The position numbers and the translations under genes were made by a program. A DNA stretch of 64,000 nucleotides. Source: Planctomycetota bacterium (lineage in GTDB: Bacteria > Planctomycetota > Planctomycetia > Pirellulales > PLA5). The notes below the pieces were generated by a model, which saw only the letters and a program-made list of their open reading frames with translations, had not been told where the DNA came from and made no database searches. Where the stretch lies: contig QEVJ01000008.1 of assembly GCA_003576845.1 (NCBI GenBank), positions 39,907 to 103,906 on the forward strand. The letters run 5' to 3'. Positions within the stretch are counted from its first letter, which is position 1. Every line of letters starts with the position of its first letter. Positions 37,041 to 46,198 of this stretch are shown here, piece after piece.

Positions 37041-38717
37041 CTATTTCATCTTCAGCACGGATTGCATGGCCTGGATCTGAAAGTCGAGCCTAGCGCGATC
37101 GCCTTGCATTTCGAACTTTAGATCCTCGTTCGCCAGTGCGATGGTAGTCGCCGCTTCGTCGCAGATGCGAATCGGAAGGCGGCGTTCGTTTTGCGCGAAA
37201 TCCACAGCGTAGGTCCAGCGATCCAGCTCGCGGCGATCATTCAAAAACGGGGCCAGCAGGTCGATCGCCCATTCGCCGCGGACTTCTCGCAGCGCCAGGC
37301 ACGTCGTATGGCGGCGGGATGTGGTGAGCGGCGTCGAGTATTGCTCGAAGGCTCGTTTGGCCTGGTCGCCGCCGAGCTTGCCTAGAGCCACGAGCAGAGC
37401 ATAGCCGTCGGCGTACGGACCTTTGTCGTCTTCGGGCAACTCGCCGATTCGCTTGGCCAACGTTGTGCGAACCAATTCCGGCTTCGATTTGGCGGCGGCC
37501 GGCTCCGTAGCAAGGGCGACGCTTAGATCACCGGCACGCTCGAAGGCTCGCGAAAGCGCCGCCAGAATCGCGGGTTCGTCGCACCAAGCGATGGCTTCGA
37601 TGAATCCGTCGGCCCGCACGCCGTTGGCGACGCATTGCTTCATGTACAGGCCGAGGTCATCCTTGTCCGGCTCGGTCGGAGTGAGGTCCAGCTTGTCGAT
37701 ACGTTGCACGATGAATCCCGCGGACTCTTTTGGGTAGTAATACAGCAATCGCATAGCAGCGGTCGACTGCAGTCGGCCGCCGACATCCCAGCCGTCGAGC
37801 GAGTGGCCGTTGAAGATTCCTTCGGTGGCGTAGTCGAGAAGCAACGAGTCGAGCAGTGTCTGGCCCGCGTCGTCGCTGGCCCAAATTGCGCGTACCATTT
37901 CGCGAAGCTTCGCGTCGTGTGCCGGGCTGCTCAGAATGATGTTGTTGGTCGGTTGATACCGGACTGCGTTATACCAGCGACCGACGATTTGACCGATGGC
38001 GACGAAACATACGTCGCCGACGGTGACGGTGTATTCGTTTACGTGTTGCGTCCGTTCGTGTCCTTCCGCCTTTCCGGCCAGGACAAGCTGTTCGCGCGCA
38101 TTGACGGGGTTGCCCGACATCTCGTTCTCGAACGTCATCCCGCCGAAACCGCCGCCGTGTTCCATTTTCAGTTTCGTTTTCGTGTTGTCGTCGAGCGCCG
38201 CCAACAGAAACGGGAGCGCCTTCGGTCCATAGGCCACGAGCTTGCGTAGCTCGTCCGACGATTTCAGGCGATGATCGGTTATCAAGCCAGCGCTGAAATC
38301 GGTTTTTCCCTCGATCGGCAAGAACGCGTCGCCCGTCAGCGTGCCCGACAGGCCAAAGTCGGGACTTTCGATCGCTGCCAGCTTGCCGACGAGTTGTTGA
38401 ATGTCTTCCGCCTCTTCCGCCGACGCAGTAATCGGTTGGGTAAGCTTCACGCTACGAACCGTTCCCAAGCGCACCGATTCGACTCTGCCGTCTCCTTTGG
38501 AGCCGGCGGAATCTTGTAGATTCGGGTCAGCAAGTAATTCGTCCGAGGACTTGGCCAGTACGTCCTGCTCGCGGGACGTGGCGTCGGCATGAGACGATTG
38601 AACAGGTTGCCGACCTGCGGGCGGAGTGCAAGCCGTTGCGAACATCGCGGCGCTTGCGGCGAACCACCGCACAATCTGCGATGTACAAGAAGGCCGATTG
38701 AAGAACTGTCGCGGCAT
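37041..38717 (-). CDS. Large lipoprotein of unknown function
   Basis: 558 residues. The leader RWFAASAAMFATAC ends in a lipobox Cys at about residue 30. The mature protein is mostly helical, with repeated helix pairs in the C-terminal half (REMVRAIWASDDAGQTLLDSLL; FIEAIAWCDEPAILAALSRAF; LLVALGKLGGDQAKRAF; CLALREVRGEWAIDLLAPFL) that look like HEAT-type repeats. The middle holds a GFGGMTFENEMSGNP segment. No enzymatic motif seen. A protein-binding scaffold on the membrane is the most that can be inferred. It is flanked by the tmRNA gene (convergent) and glpK (same strand, upstream, about 100 bp). Confidence 0.75.
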   Translation of the reverse strand: MPRQFFNRPSCTSQIVRWFAASAAMFATACTPPAGRQPVQSSHADATSREQDVLAKSSDELLADPNLQDSAGSKGDGRVESVRLGTVRSVKLTQPITASAEEAEDIQQLVGKLAAIESPDFGLSGTLTGDAFLPIEGKTDFSAGLITDHRLKSSDELRKLVAYGPKALPFLLAALDDNTKTKLKMEHGGGFGGMTFENEMSGNPVNAREQLVLAGKAEGHERTQHVNEYTVTVGDVCFVAIGQIVGRWYNAVRYQPTNNIILSSPAHDAKLREMVRAIWASDDAGQTLLDSLLLDYATEGIFNGHSLDGWDVGGRLQSTAAMRLLYYYPKESAGFIVQRIDKLDLTPTEPDKDDLGLYMKQCVANGVRADGFIEAIAWCDEPAILAALSRAFERAGDLSVALATEPAAAKSKPELVRTTLAKRIGELPEDDKGPYADGYALLVALGKLGGDQAKRAFEQYSTPLTTSRRHTTCLALREVRGEWAIDLLAPFLNDRRELDRWTYAVDFAQNERRLPIRICDEAATTIALANEDLKFEMQGDRARLDFQIQAMQSVLKMK

Positions 38718-38817
38718 GGCAACCTCGATCTGTATTGCAGGCGAGACGTGTAATCCAGTCTGCCTTACGTCGTGAACGACGCGCTCCGATCGTGATACAA
38801 GTGGCGAGGTGTGGCAG

Positions 38818-40305
<1,488 letters not shown>

Positions 40306-40308
40306 TTC

Positions 40309-40352
40309 AGGGGCCGGGGGTCAGGGGTCGGGGGCAGGGAACGGGGAGACAG
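40309..40352. repeat. Heptad repeat H
   Basis: GGGGCCG GGGGTCA GGGGTCG GGGGCAG GGAACGG GGAGACA, exactly 7-nt phased, beginning 3 nt upstream of the glpK ATG. In the sense direction of glpK it reads as a pyrimidine-rich leader. The remaining 180 bp to scpA holds no gene. Confidence 0.8.
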
Positions 40353-40531
40353 AATGAGCGTAGAGCGCTCTTTGTTGGGGATCAAGCAGTCGCCGCTCGA
40401 TCGAGTGCATGCGGGAAGCGATCCGCAGATTGCGCCGATAAGCCTGCGTTCTTTCCAGACTGCAAAGTATTGGGGCGTTAGCAGCGCAGCGGGCGCAGCT
40501 AGGCGGCGTGCGGAGCGAGATAGGCGATGGA

Positions 40532-41353
40532 TTACGCCGTTGACTCGTCGGAGTCTTGGCTGCCCGGTTCGGCGGCGTTGGGGCGTGGGCCGTGGTCGTA
40601 GTTGTCGACTTGCGAGAAGTCGAGTTCGGCTATGGCGGCGGGTTCGAGACTGGGGAGGATCCAGATTTCGCCGAATAGCTCGTTCTGGTCCGTGCGGACG
40701 TGGTGGTGACGGACGAGTTCGAGAACGGCCAGGAACATGCCGATTTGGGCCGACTTGATCGCGCCCGCCGGGAAGAGCTGGCTGAGTGCAATGGCGCCTT
40801 CGCTCTTGAGCCGCTCGACGATGCGGGTCATGTAGACGTGGATCGGCGTGTCGTCGTAGATGATGCTCGACGGCTGGGCCGTCGTCGTTTCGCGCATGAT
40901 ACGGCCGAAGGCGCTCACCAGGTCCCAAAGCTCGACTTCGCGGAGCGGGGCTTCGCTGGGATCGAGGCGGTCGGGCGAATCGTCGGCAAGCCGCCCGAAG
41001 CGGTCCTGCCAAGCTCGGCCGCGCTCTTCGAGCATGCTGGCCGCGTCTTTGTATTTTTTGTATTCGAGCAGGCGGGCGACGAGCTCCTGCCGCGGGTCTT
41101 CGAGCGGCTCCTCGACTTCGTCGCCGCGAGGCAGGACCATCCGCGACTTGATCTCGATGAGCCAACTGGCCATGTCGAGGAAATCGCCGACCGCATTGAC
41201 GTCGATCTGCTCGAGCACGGCGAGATGGGCAAGGAACTGATCGGCAACGGGCGCGATGGGAATGTCGACGATCTCGACCTCGTGCTTGCGCACCAGATAG
41301 AGGAGCAGGTCCAGCGGACCGCGGAAAATGTCGAGGTCGACGCGGAAGGTCAT
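40532..41353 (-). CDS. scpA: Segregation and condensation protein A
   Basis: 273 residues from ATG 41353. The ScpA kleisin N-terminus is clear: FRGPLDLLLYLVRKHEVEIVDIPIAPV, then FLDMASWLIEIKSRMVLP. A helical middle (ARLLEYKKYKDAASMLEERG) follows, and a C-terminal winged helix (about 190-250, KSEGAIALSQLFPAG, MFLAVLELVRHHHV). It bridges the SMC dimer in chromosome condensation. scpB, its usual neighbour, is not in the window. The C-terminal tail beyond residue 255 is acidic and low-complexity. Confidence 0.94.
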   Translation of the reverse strand: MTFRVDLDIFRGPLDLLLYLVRKHEVEIVDIPIAPVADQFLAHLAVLEQIDVNAVGDFLDMASWLIEIKSRMVLPRGDEVEEPLEDPRQELVARLLEYKKYKDAASMLEERGRAWQDRFGRLADDSPDRLDPSEAPLREVELWDLVSAFGRIMRETTTAQPSSIIYDDTPIHVYMTRIVERLKSEGAIALSQLFPAGAIKSAQIGMFLAVLELVRHHHVRTDQNELFGEIWILPSLEPAAIAELDFSQVDNYDHGPRPNAAEPGSQDSDESTA

Positions 41354-41576
41354 GCGAGCGGCGGACGGTACTGGGTGCGGGCGAGCGGGATGAATTGCCA
41401 GCCTCAATCGAGCGGCGATGGCAGTGCTGGCAGAGTTTGCGTAATCGGCAACGTCCCACTGTCAGCTTCGGCGGCGGTCCGCATTCGACTTGAGGCGCCG
41501 CGCGTGTGAACCCGGCGGGAACTCCGGACGCGGCGATTGTGGTAAGGCCAAGCCGGGCTTACATTTAGCATTCTAG

Positions 41577-41661
41577 ACAGTGGACAGTGAACAGTGGGCA
41601 GTGGGCAGAAAACGCTTGCCAGGATTGCCACTTCTCACTGTCCACTGCCCACTGTCCACTA
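41577..41661. repeat. Heptad inverted repeat I
   Basis: Left arm: ACAGTGG ACAGTGA ACAGTGG GCAGTGG (41577-41604). Right arm: CTCACTG TCCACTG CCCACTG TCCACTA (41634-41661). The arms are near-complementary over 28 nt around a 29-nt spacer, so RNA or single-stranded DNA could fold into a long hairpin. It occupies part of the 332-bp divergent space between scpA and the HIT gene; the rest is featureless. Confidence 0.85.
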
Positions 41662-41685
41662 AATATTTGGTCAATTGAGGCCACC

Positions 41686-42225
41686 GTGCCGCACGAGCAA
41701 CTTTGGGCCCCTTGGCGGCTTGCGTATATCACTGGGACGGATCGCCCGGCGGAGAAGCCGGACGGCGCGCTAGCGTTTTTGCCGGGGGCCGATCGCGCGT
41801 GTTTCCTGTGTCGGGCGGTGGCGGACGATGCTTCGGCGGATCGGACGAATCTGCTGGTCGCCCGCGGCGAACGGACGATGACGATTCTCAATCGCTACCC
41901 GTACAACAACGGGCATTTGCTCGTTGCGCCGCTGCGGCACGTTGGGTTGCTCGGCGATTTGGACGACGCGGAGCATCTGGCCTTGCAGCGGGAACTCGCG
42001 CGGTTCGTCGCCTTGCTCGAAAGCTCGATGAACGCCGAAGGGTTCAACATCGGCCTGAATCTGGGCCGCGCCGCCGGGGCCGGCTTGCCGGGACACTTGC
42101 ATTGGCACATCGTGCCGCGGTGGAGCGGCGATACGAATTTTATGTCGTCGGTCGATGCCGTGCGGGTGATTCCGCAGGCGCTCGAGGCGCTGTGGGATTA
42201 TTTGCGCGAGGCGATGGGAGGGTAG
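41686..42225 (+). CDS. HIT family nucleotide hydrolase/phosphorylase
   Basis: 179 residues from GTG 41686, which gives the family N-terminus HEQLWAPWRLAYITG. It has the zinc-type CFLC pair, the RYPYNNGHLLVAPLRHV strand and the catalytic histidine triad HLHWHIVP. The PWRxxY start and zinc Cys pair match bacterial HIT proteins of the Ap4A phosphorylase/FHIT-like branch, which split dinucleoside polyphosphates or nucleoside phosphoramidates. The exact substrate cannot be set from sequence. Same strand as pepA, 135 bp upstream of it. Confidence 0.92.
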   Translation: MPHEQLWAPWRLAYITGTDRPAEKPDGALAFLPGADRACFLCRAVADDASADRTNLLVARGERTMTILNRYPYNNGHLLVAPLRHVGLLGDLDDAEHLALQRELARFVALLESSMNAEGFNIGLNLGRAAGAGLPGHLHWHIVPRWSGDTNFMSSVDAVRVIPQALEALWDYLREAMGG

Positions 42226-42250
42226 TGGGCAGTGCATAGTGGGCGGTGGT
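42224..42250. repeat. Heptad repeat J
   Basis: AGTGGGC AGTGCAT AGTGGGC GGTGG, beginning just before the HIT gene stop codon ends and running into the spacer before pepA. Same unit family as repeat I. Confidence 0.65.
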
Positions 42251-42360
42251 GGGCCTCGCTGGCGCTCGACCCACCCTGCGTTTCGGCCCTACAGATTGAG
42301 GCAAATGGCAAGTAGAATCTGCCTCGTATCTCGATCACTCTTACAGAAGCAGTTTCGGGT

Positions 42361-43818
42361 ATGGAAATCCAGCTTATTGAATCTGCCGCGGACAAGACCG
42401 AAGCGGATGCGATTGTTATTGGTCTTTATCAAGACGCGGCGCCGAGCGGCGCGGCGGCGGCGATCGACAACGCGGCCGGCGGTTTGCTCGCGAAGCTGAT
42501 CGAGCGGAAGGAAATCTCCGCCAAGCGGAACGACGTGCAGACGTTGTTCGCCGTGCCGAACGTAGCCGCGGGCGTCGTGGCGGTCGTCGGTCTCGGGCCG
42601 AAGGAGAAATTCGATCGGCGGGCGGCGTTCGAGGCGTGCGGCGCGGCGGCGAAGAAGCTCGCCGGCAAGGCGCGGAAACGGGTCGCGTACTTCGTGGCCG
42701 ACGGCTGGACGAGCGAGCAGACCGAAGCGGGCATTTGCGGCGTGCACGTCGGTGACGAAGGACAGGATTTGTTTCGCGCGGAGAAGCGGATATTTCCGCC
42801 GGGAGAGGTTTGTTGGGCGGGAACGGATCGCGTCGCCGCGTGGCAAGGGCAGGTGATCGGCGAGGCCACCAACCTTACGCGGCGATTGGTGAACGAGCCG
42901 CCGCAGGACATCTATCCCGAGTCGTTCGCCAATCGCGCGGCCGACGTCGCATACGAGTGCGGTTTGCAGGGCGAGATTTGGGACTTGGATCGGCTCGAAG
43001 CTGAGCGGTGCGGCGCCTTGCTCGCGGTCGCGCGGGGTTCGTCGCGGCCGCCGCGGATGGTGATCTTGCGGCACGACGGCGGATCGCGCGGCGCGCCGAC
43101 GCTCGCCCTCGTCGGCAAGGGCGTGACGTTCGATTCCGGCGGGTTGTCGCTCAAGCCGACCGACGGCATGTTGACGATGAAGTGCGACATGGCCGGCGCG
43201 GCGACGGTGGTGGGCGTGATGCAAGCCATTGCGCGGCTCGGATTGCCCGTAAATGTGATCGCGCTCTGCGGTCTAGTCGAGAATATGGTGAGCGGCCGAA
43301 GCTACAAGCTCGGCGACGTGCTGACCGCCCGCAACGGCAAGACGATCGAAGTGCATAACACGGATGCGGAGGGGCGGCTCGTGCTGGCGGACGTGTTGTC
43401 GGTCGCTGTCGATCGCGGCGCGGCGAGCATCGTCGATCTAGCAACGCTGACGGGAGCGTGCGTGGTGGCCCTCGGCTTGGATGTCGCTGGTTTGATGACG
43501 AACGACGAGGCGTGGGCCGGGCGCGTGCGCGCGGCGGCCGATGTGTGCGGCGAAATGGTCTGGCCGCTGCCGATGTTCGAGCACTTCAACGAGCAGATCA
43601 AAAGCGAAGTGGCCGACATCAAGAACGTCGGCGAAGGCCGCTGGGGCGGGGCCATCACCGCCGCCAAGTTCTTGGAGGAGTTCGTCGGCACGACGCCCTG
43701 GGCGCATATCGACATCGCCGGGCCGGCTTTTCGAGAGAAGCCCAAGCCGTTTGCGGACGCCGGGGCAAGCGGACAGTTCGTGAGGACGCTTGTGGAGGTG
43801 GCGCGGGGGTGGAAATAG
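42361..43818 (+). CDS. pepA: Leucyl aminopeptidase (M17)
   Basis: 485 residues. The C-terminal M17 domain carries the catalytic signatures: GKGVTFDSGGLSLKPTDGM (Lys and Asp metal ligands), KCDMAGAATVVG and the family-defining NTDAEGRLVLADVL with its catalytic Arg. The N-terminal macro-like domain (about 1-160) is present. It forms a hexameric di-metal enzyme removing N-terminal residues in the cytosol; some members also bind DNA. The stop is followed by heptad repeat K. Confidence 0.96.
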   Translation: MEIQLIESAADKTEADAIVIGLYQDAAPSGAAAAIDNAAGGLLAKLIERKEISAKRNDVQTLFAVPNVAAGVVAVVGLGPKEKFDRRAAFEACGAAAKKLAGKARKRVAYFVADGWTSEQTEAGICGVHVGDEGQDLFRAEKRIFPPGEVCWAGTDRVAAWQGQVIGEATNLTRRLVNEPPQDIYPESFANRAADVAYECGLQGEIWDLDRLEAERCGALLAVARGSSRPPRMVILRHDGGSRGAPTLALVGKGVTFDSGGLSLKPTDGMLTMKCDMAGAATVVGVMQAIARLGLPVNVIALCGLVENMVSGRSYKLGDVLTARNGKTIEVHNTDAEGRLVLADVLSVAVDRGAASIVDLATLTGACVVALGLDVAGLMTNDEAWAGRVRAAADVCGEMVWPLPMFEHFNEQIKSEVADIKNVGEGRWGGAITAAKFLEEFVGTTPWAHIDIAGPAFREKPKPFADAGASGQFVRTLVEVARGWK

Positions 43819-43823
43819 CTGGG

Positions 43824-43946
43824 GGAATGCAGTGTGCAGAATGCAAAATGAAGACGGATGGATCGATAGGCACCCTTGTTGCTAACTTCTCGCGCTTGGT
43901 GCGGTGTTACATTTTGCATTCTTCATTCTGCCTTTTGCATTCCCTT
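43824..43946. repeat. Heptad inverted repeat K
   Basis: Left arm: GGAATGC AGTGTGC AGAATGC AAAATGA (43824-43851). Right arm, on the minus strand: GGAATGC AAAAGGC AGAATGA AGAATGC AAAAT (about 43908-43946). The arms can pair across a 60-nt centre. It sits between the pepA stop and the isomerase start, reaching to 6 nt from the latter. Confidence 0.85.
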
Positions 43947-43951
43947 CTGCG

Positions 43952-44797
43952 ATGAAACCCGCCGTTGCTCAGGTTTGTTCTTTGGAGTCCGCGTTCGAGC
44001 GGGATATCGAGGACTATGCGGCCGGGGCTTGCTCGGCAATCGAGCTTTGGTTGGGGAAGCTTGAAGGGTTTCTAGAGCAGCACACGGCCGCGGAAGTACG
44101 CGAGTTGCTGGCGAGTCATGGTTTGGTCGCGCCGGTGGCGAGTTTTCAGGGCGGGTTGTTGACCTCGCAGGGCGAGCGGCGGCGGGAGCATTGGGATCAT
44201 TTTGCGCGGCGGCTCGATTTGCTGCGGGAGATTGGCGTTGAGACGCTCGTCGTCGCCGCGGATATCGGCGGGCCGCTTACGCAAGAGGACATCGACCGCG
44301 TCACGGCGTCGCTGGCGGAGGCCGCCGCGGTGGCACTGGCTCAGCCAGCGGCACGCGCAGCGTCGTCGGGAGTTCGGCTCGCGGTCGAGTTTCAAGCCCG
44401 CGCCAGCTTCATGAACAATCTGCAAACGGCCGCCGCGGTGATTGCGGACTTGGGCAGCCCGCACGTCGGGTTGTGTCTCGATGCGTTCCATTACTACGTT
44501 GGGCCGAGCAAGCCGGAGGATCTGGCGTATCTGTCGGCGGCGAATGTGTTTCACGTGCAGGTCTGCGACTTGCCGGGCGTCGCACGGGAGTTCGCCAGCG
44601 ACAGCGACCGCGTGCTCCCGGGCGACGGCGACATTCCGCTCGAACCGCTCGTAGCCGCGCTGAAGGCAATTCGTTACGACGGTTACGTGTCCGTCGAGTT
44701 GATGAACCCGCAGATTTGGCGCGTGCCCGCGCGGCAATTCGGCGAGATCGCGATGACGGCGGTGCGGAAGTTGCTGGGGCTCGCGCGGATGGAGTGA
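43952..44797 (+). CDS. Sugar phosphate isomerase/epimerase-like TIM barrel
   Basis: 281 residues from ATG 43952. It has the AP-endonuclease-family-2/xylose-isomerase-like TIM barrel: an early AIELWLGKLEGFL strand-helix, VETLVVAADIGGPL, RLAVEFQARASFMNNLQTA, HVGLCLDAFHYYVG and VFHVQVCDLPG near the end of the barrel, then YDGYVSVELMNP. Glu in AVEFQ, Asp/His in CLDAFHYY, His in VFHVQV and Glu in VSVELM are the likely metal-site residues. The specific sugar is unknown. The ATG follows heptad repeat K with no Shine-Dalgarno. Confidence 0.88.
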   Translation: MKPAVAQVCSLESAFERDIEDYAAGACSAIELWLGKLEGFLEQHTAAEVRELLASHGLVAPVASFQGGLLTSQGERRREHWDHFARRLDLLREIGVETLVVAADIGGPLTQEDIDRVTASLAEAAAVALAQPAARAASSGVRLAVEFQARASFMNNLQTAAAVIADLGSPHVGLCLDAFHYYVGPSKPEDLAYLSAANVFHVQVCDLPGVAREFASDSDRVLPGDGDIPLEPLVAALKAIRYDGYVSVELMNPQIWRVPARQFGEIAMTAVRKLLGLARME

Positions 44798-44798
44798 G

Positions 44799-44842
44799 TA
44801 GAGTGCGCAGTGAATGGTGGGCAGGGGGCAGTGAGCAGGCAA
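44799..44842. repeat. Heptad repeat L
   Basis: GCAGTGA ATGGTGG GCAGGGG GCAGTGA GCAGGCA, degenerate 7-nt units directly after the isomerase stop and about 35 bp before the selenoprotein start. Confidence 0.65.
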
Positions 44843-44877
44843 TTGGCTTATATTGCTGGTTTTCGGGGGGAATTGCC

Positions 44878-46113
44878 GTGACACGCGGATTATTAGTAGG
44901 TGTGTTTCTCGTCAGTCATCCGTCGCTGTTGCCTGCGATAGGGAATGCACAAGGCAAACAAGTCTCCCCAGCAGAGCAAATTGCTGTGCTAAAGGTGGAA
45001 TACGACCGCGTGCCGGGTGGGCGCGCGATTGCGTCGGATGCCGAGCGGCTGGAGTACATTGGCCGCGTGTATCGGCATCACCAGGCGGTGGGCGAGAAGC
45101 TGGTGGCGCTTGCGGAGGCCCATCCGCGCGATCCCGTCGCGCTCGATGCGCTCACGCTCGCCGTGTGGCAAGTGAACACGACGCCGTGGCCGGTCGATAT
45201 GGTGGGCGAAGACGCGGCACGCCCGCGGGCGTTTGCGATTATTGAGCGCGATCACATCCAGAGCGACAAGCTCGGCCCGCTCTGCCAACGGGTGTCGTAC
45301 GGGTTCTGTCGCGAGTACGAAGCGTTTTTGCGGGCCGTCGTGGCGAAGAATCCGAACCGCCAGGTGCAGGCAACCGCGAGGTTGTCGCTGGCGCAGTTTC
45401 TCTGCAACCGGATGTATCGGGTCGACTTGTGCAAAGAGATGCCCGAGCTGGCCGATGAGTTCGTCGCGCTCTACGGCAAGGAATACTACGCAGAACTCAA
45501 GCGGCAGGATCGCGACGCGGTCGAGCGGGAGATCGAATCCAGGTTTGAGACCACGGCAAAAGAGCTGGGCGACGTGCGCCTTGCCGGCGGCACGGTCGCC
45601 GAGTTGGCGACGGTGCAGCTCAACCATTTTCGCACGCTGCAAGTCGGCAAGGAGGCGCCCGAGATCGAAGGCATCGACCAGCAAGGCGCGAAGTTCAAGC
45701 TGAGCGCGTATCGCGGCAAGGCGGTGCTACTCGATTTCTGGAGCTACGTGTGACTGACGTGACGGCGGCAATGGCCGCACGAGCGGTCGCTCGTGGCAAA
45801 GCTGAAGGACAAACCGTTCGCCCTCGTCGGGGTCCACGTCGGCGGAACCGACGCGATGCAACTCAAGGCAATCATGGAGAAGGAGAAGTTGAGTTGGCGT
45901 TCGTTCGTCGACCGCGGAACGGCCGGGGCGGGGCCGATCGCCGCAAAGTGGAATCTCACCGCCACGCCGACGTTTTATGCGATCGACCACCGGGGCGTGA
46001 TTCGCTACAAGTGGATGGGACCGCCAGGCGAGAAGGTCGTGGATGCGGCGCTCGACAAGCTCGTCGAGGAAGCCGAACGCGAGAAGGCACGGCAGGGCGG
46101 GCGAGTCAAATGA
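44878..46113 (+). CDS. Predicted selenoprotein: secreted thioredoxin-like protein with UxxU motif
   Basis: 411 residues if UGA 45751-45753 and UGA 45760-45762 are read as selenocysteine (residues 292 and 295). GTG 44878 follows a G-rich GGGGGG stretch. A signal peptide ([23 protein letters not shown]) predicts a periplasmic location. Residues 30-255 are helical with no family recognised. The C-terminal thioredoxin/TlpA fold reads [52 protein letters not shown] and the cis-Pro [21 protein letters not shown] aligns position for position with the FWATWCGPC of ordinary members, so both UGAs replace the two redox cysteines. No indel or other stop occurs, and the frame resumes at once. A hairpin with a GGUC loop follows. 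Alternatives: pseudogene or sequencing error, both less likely. The ORF from 45793 is its tail, not a separate gene. Confidence 0.82.
45778..45795 (+). promoter_or_regulatory. Candidate bacterial SECIS element
   Basis: CACGAGC-GGTC-GCTCGTG: a perfect 7-bp stem with a 4-nt GGUC loop at 45785-45788. The loop begins 22 nt after the second UGA and 31 nt after the first, both inside the spacing seen for bacterial SECIS elements. A GGUC apical loop is also what E. coli fdhF uses to bind SelB. It lies within the coding frame, as bacterial SECIS elements do. A smaller helix, GCGGC-AATG-GCCGC (45764-45777 region), lies just 5' of it. Confidence 0.75.
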
Positions 46114-46135
46114 CGGGCACGTAGCCGAACGGCGA

Positions 46136-46198
46136 CTTCTCCTGTCTACTGACTCCTATCTCCCGAGTCCCGCGCCCCGAACCCCGCGCCCCTCTCCG
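46136..46198. repeat. Heptad repeat M
   Basis: TCTCCTG TCTACTG ACTCCTA TCTCCCG AGTCCCG CGCCCCG AACCCCG CGCCCCT, 7-nt phased and pyrimidine-rich in the sense of the following gene. It ends 1-2 nt before the DUF255 start codon. Confidence 0.8.

Noticed and set aside
45793..46113. Separate 106-codon thioredoxin gene starting at GTG 45793
   Set aside because: The start lies in the descending arm of the SECIS-like hairpin and in frame with the upstream part; it is the tail of the UGA-containing gene.
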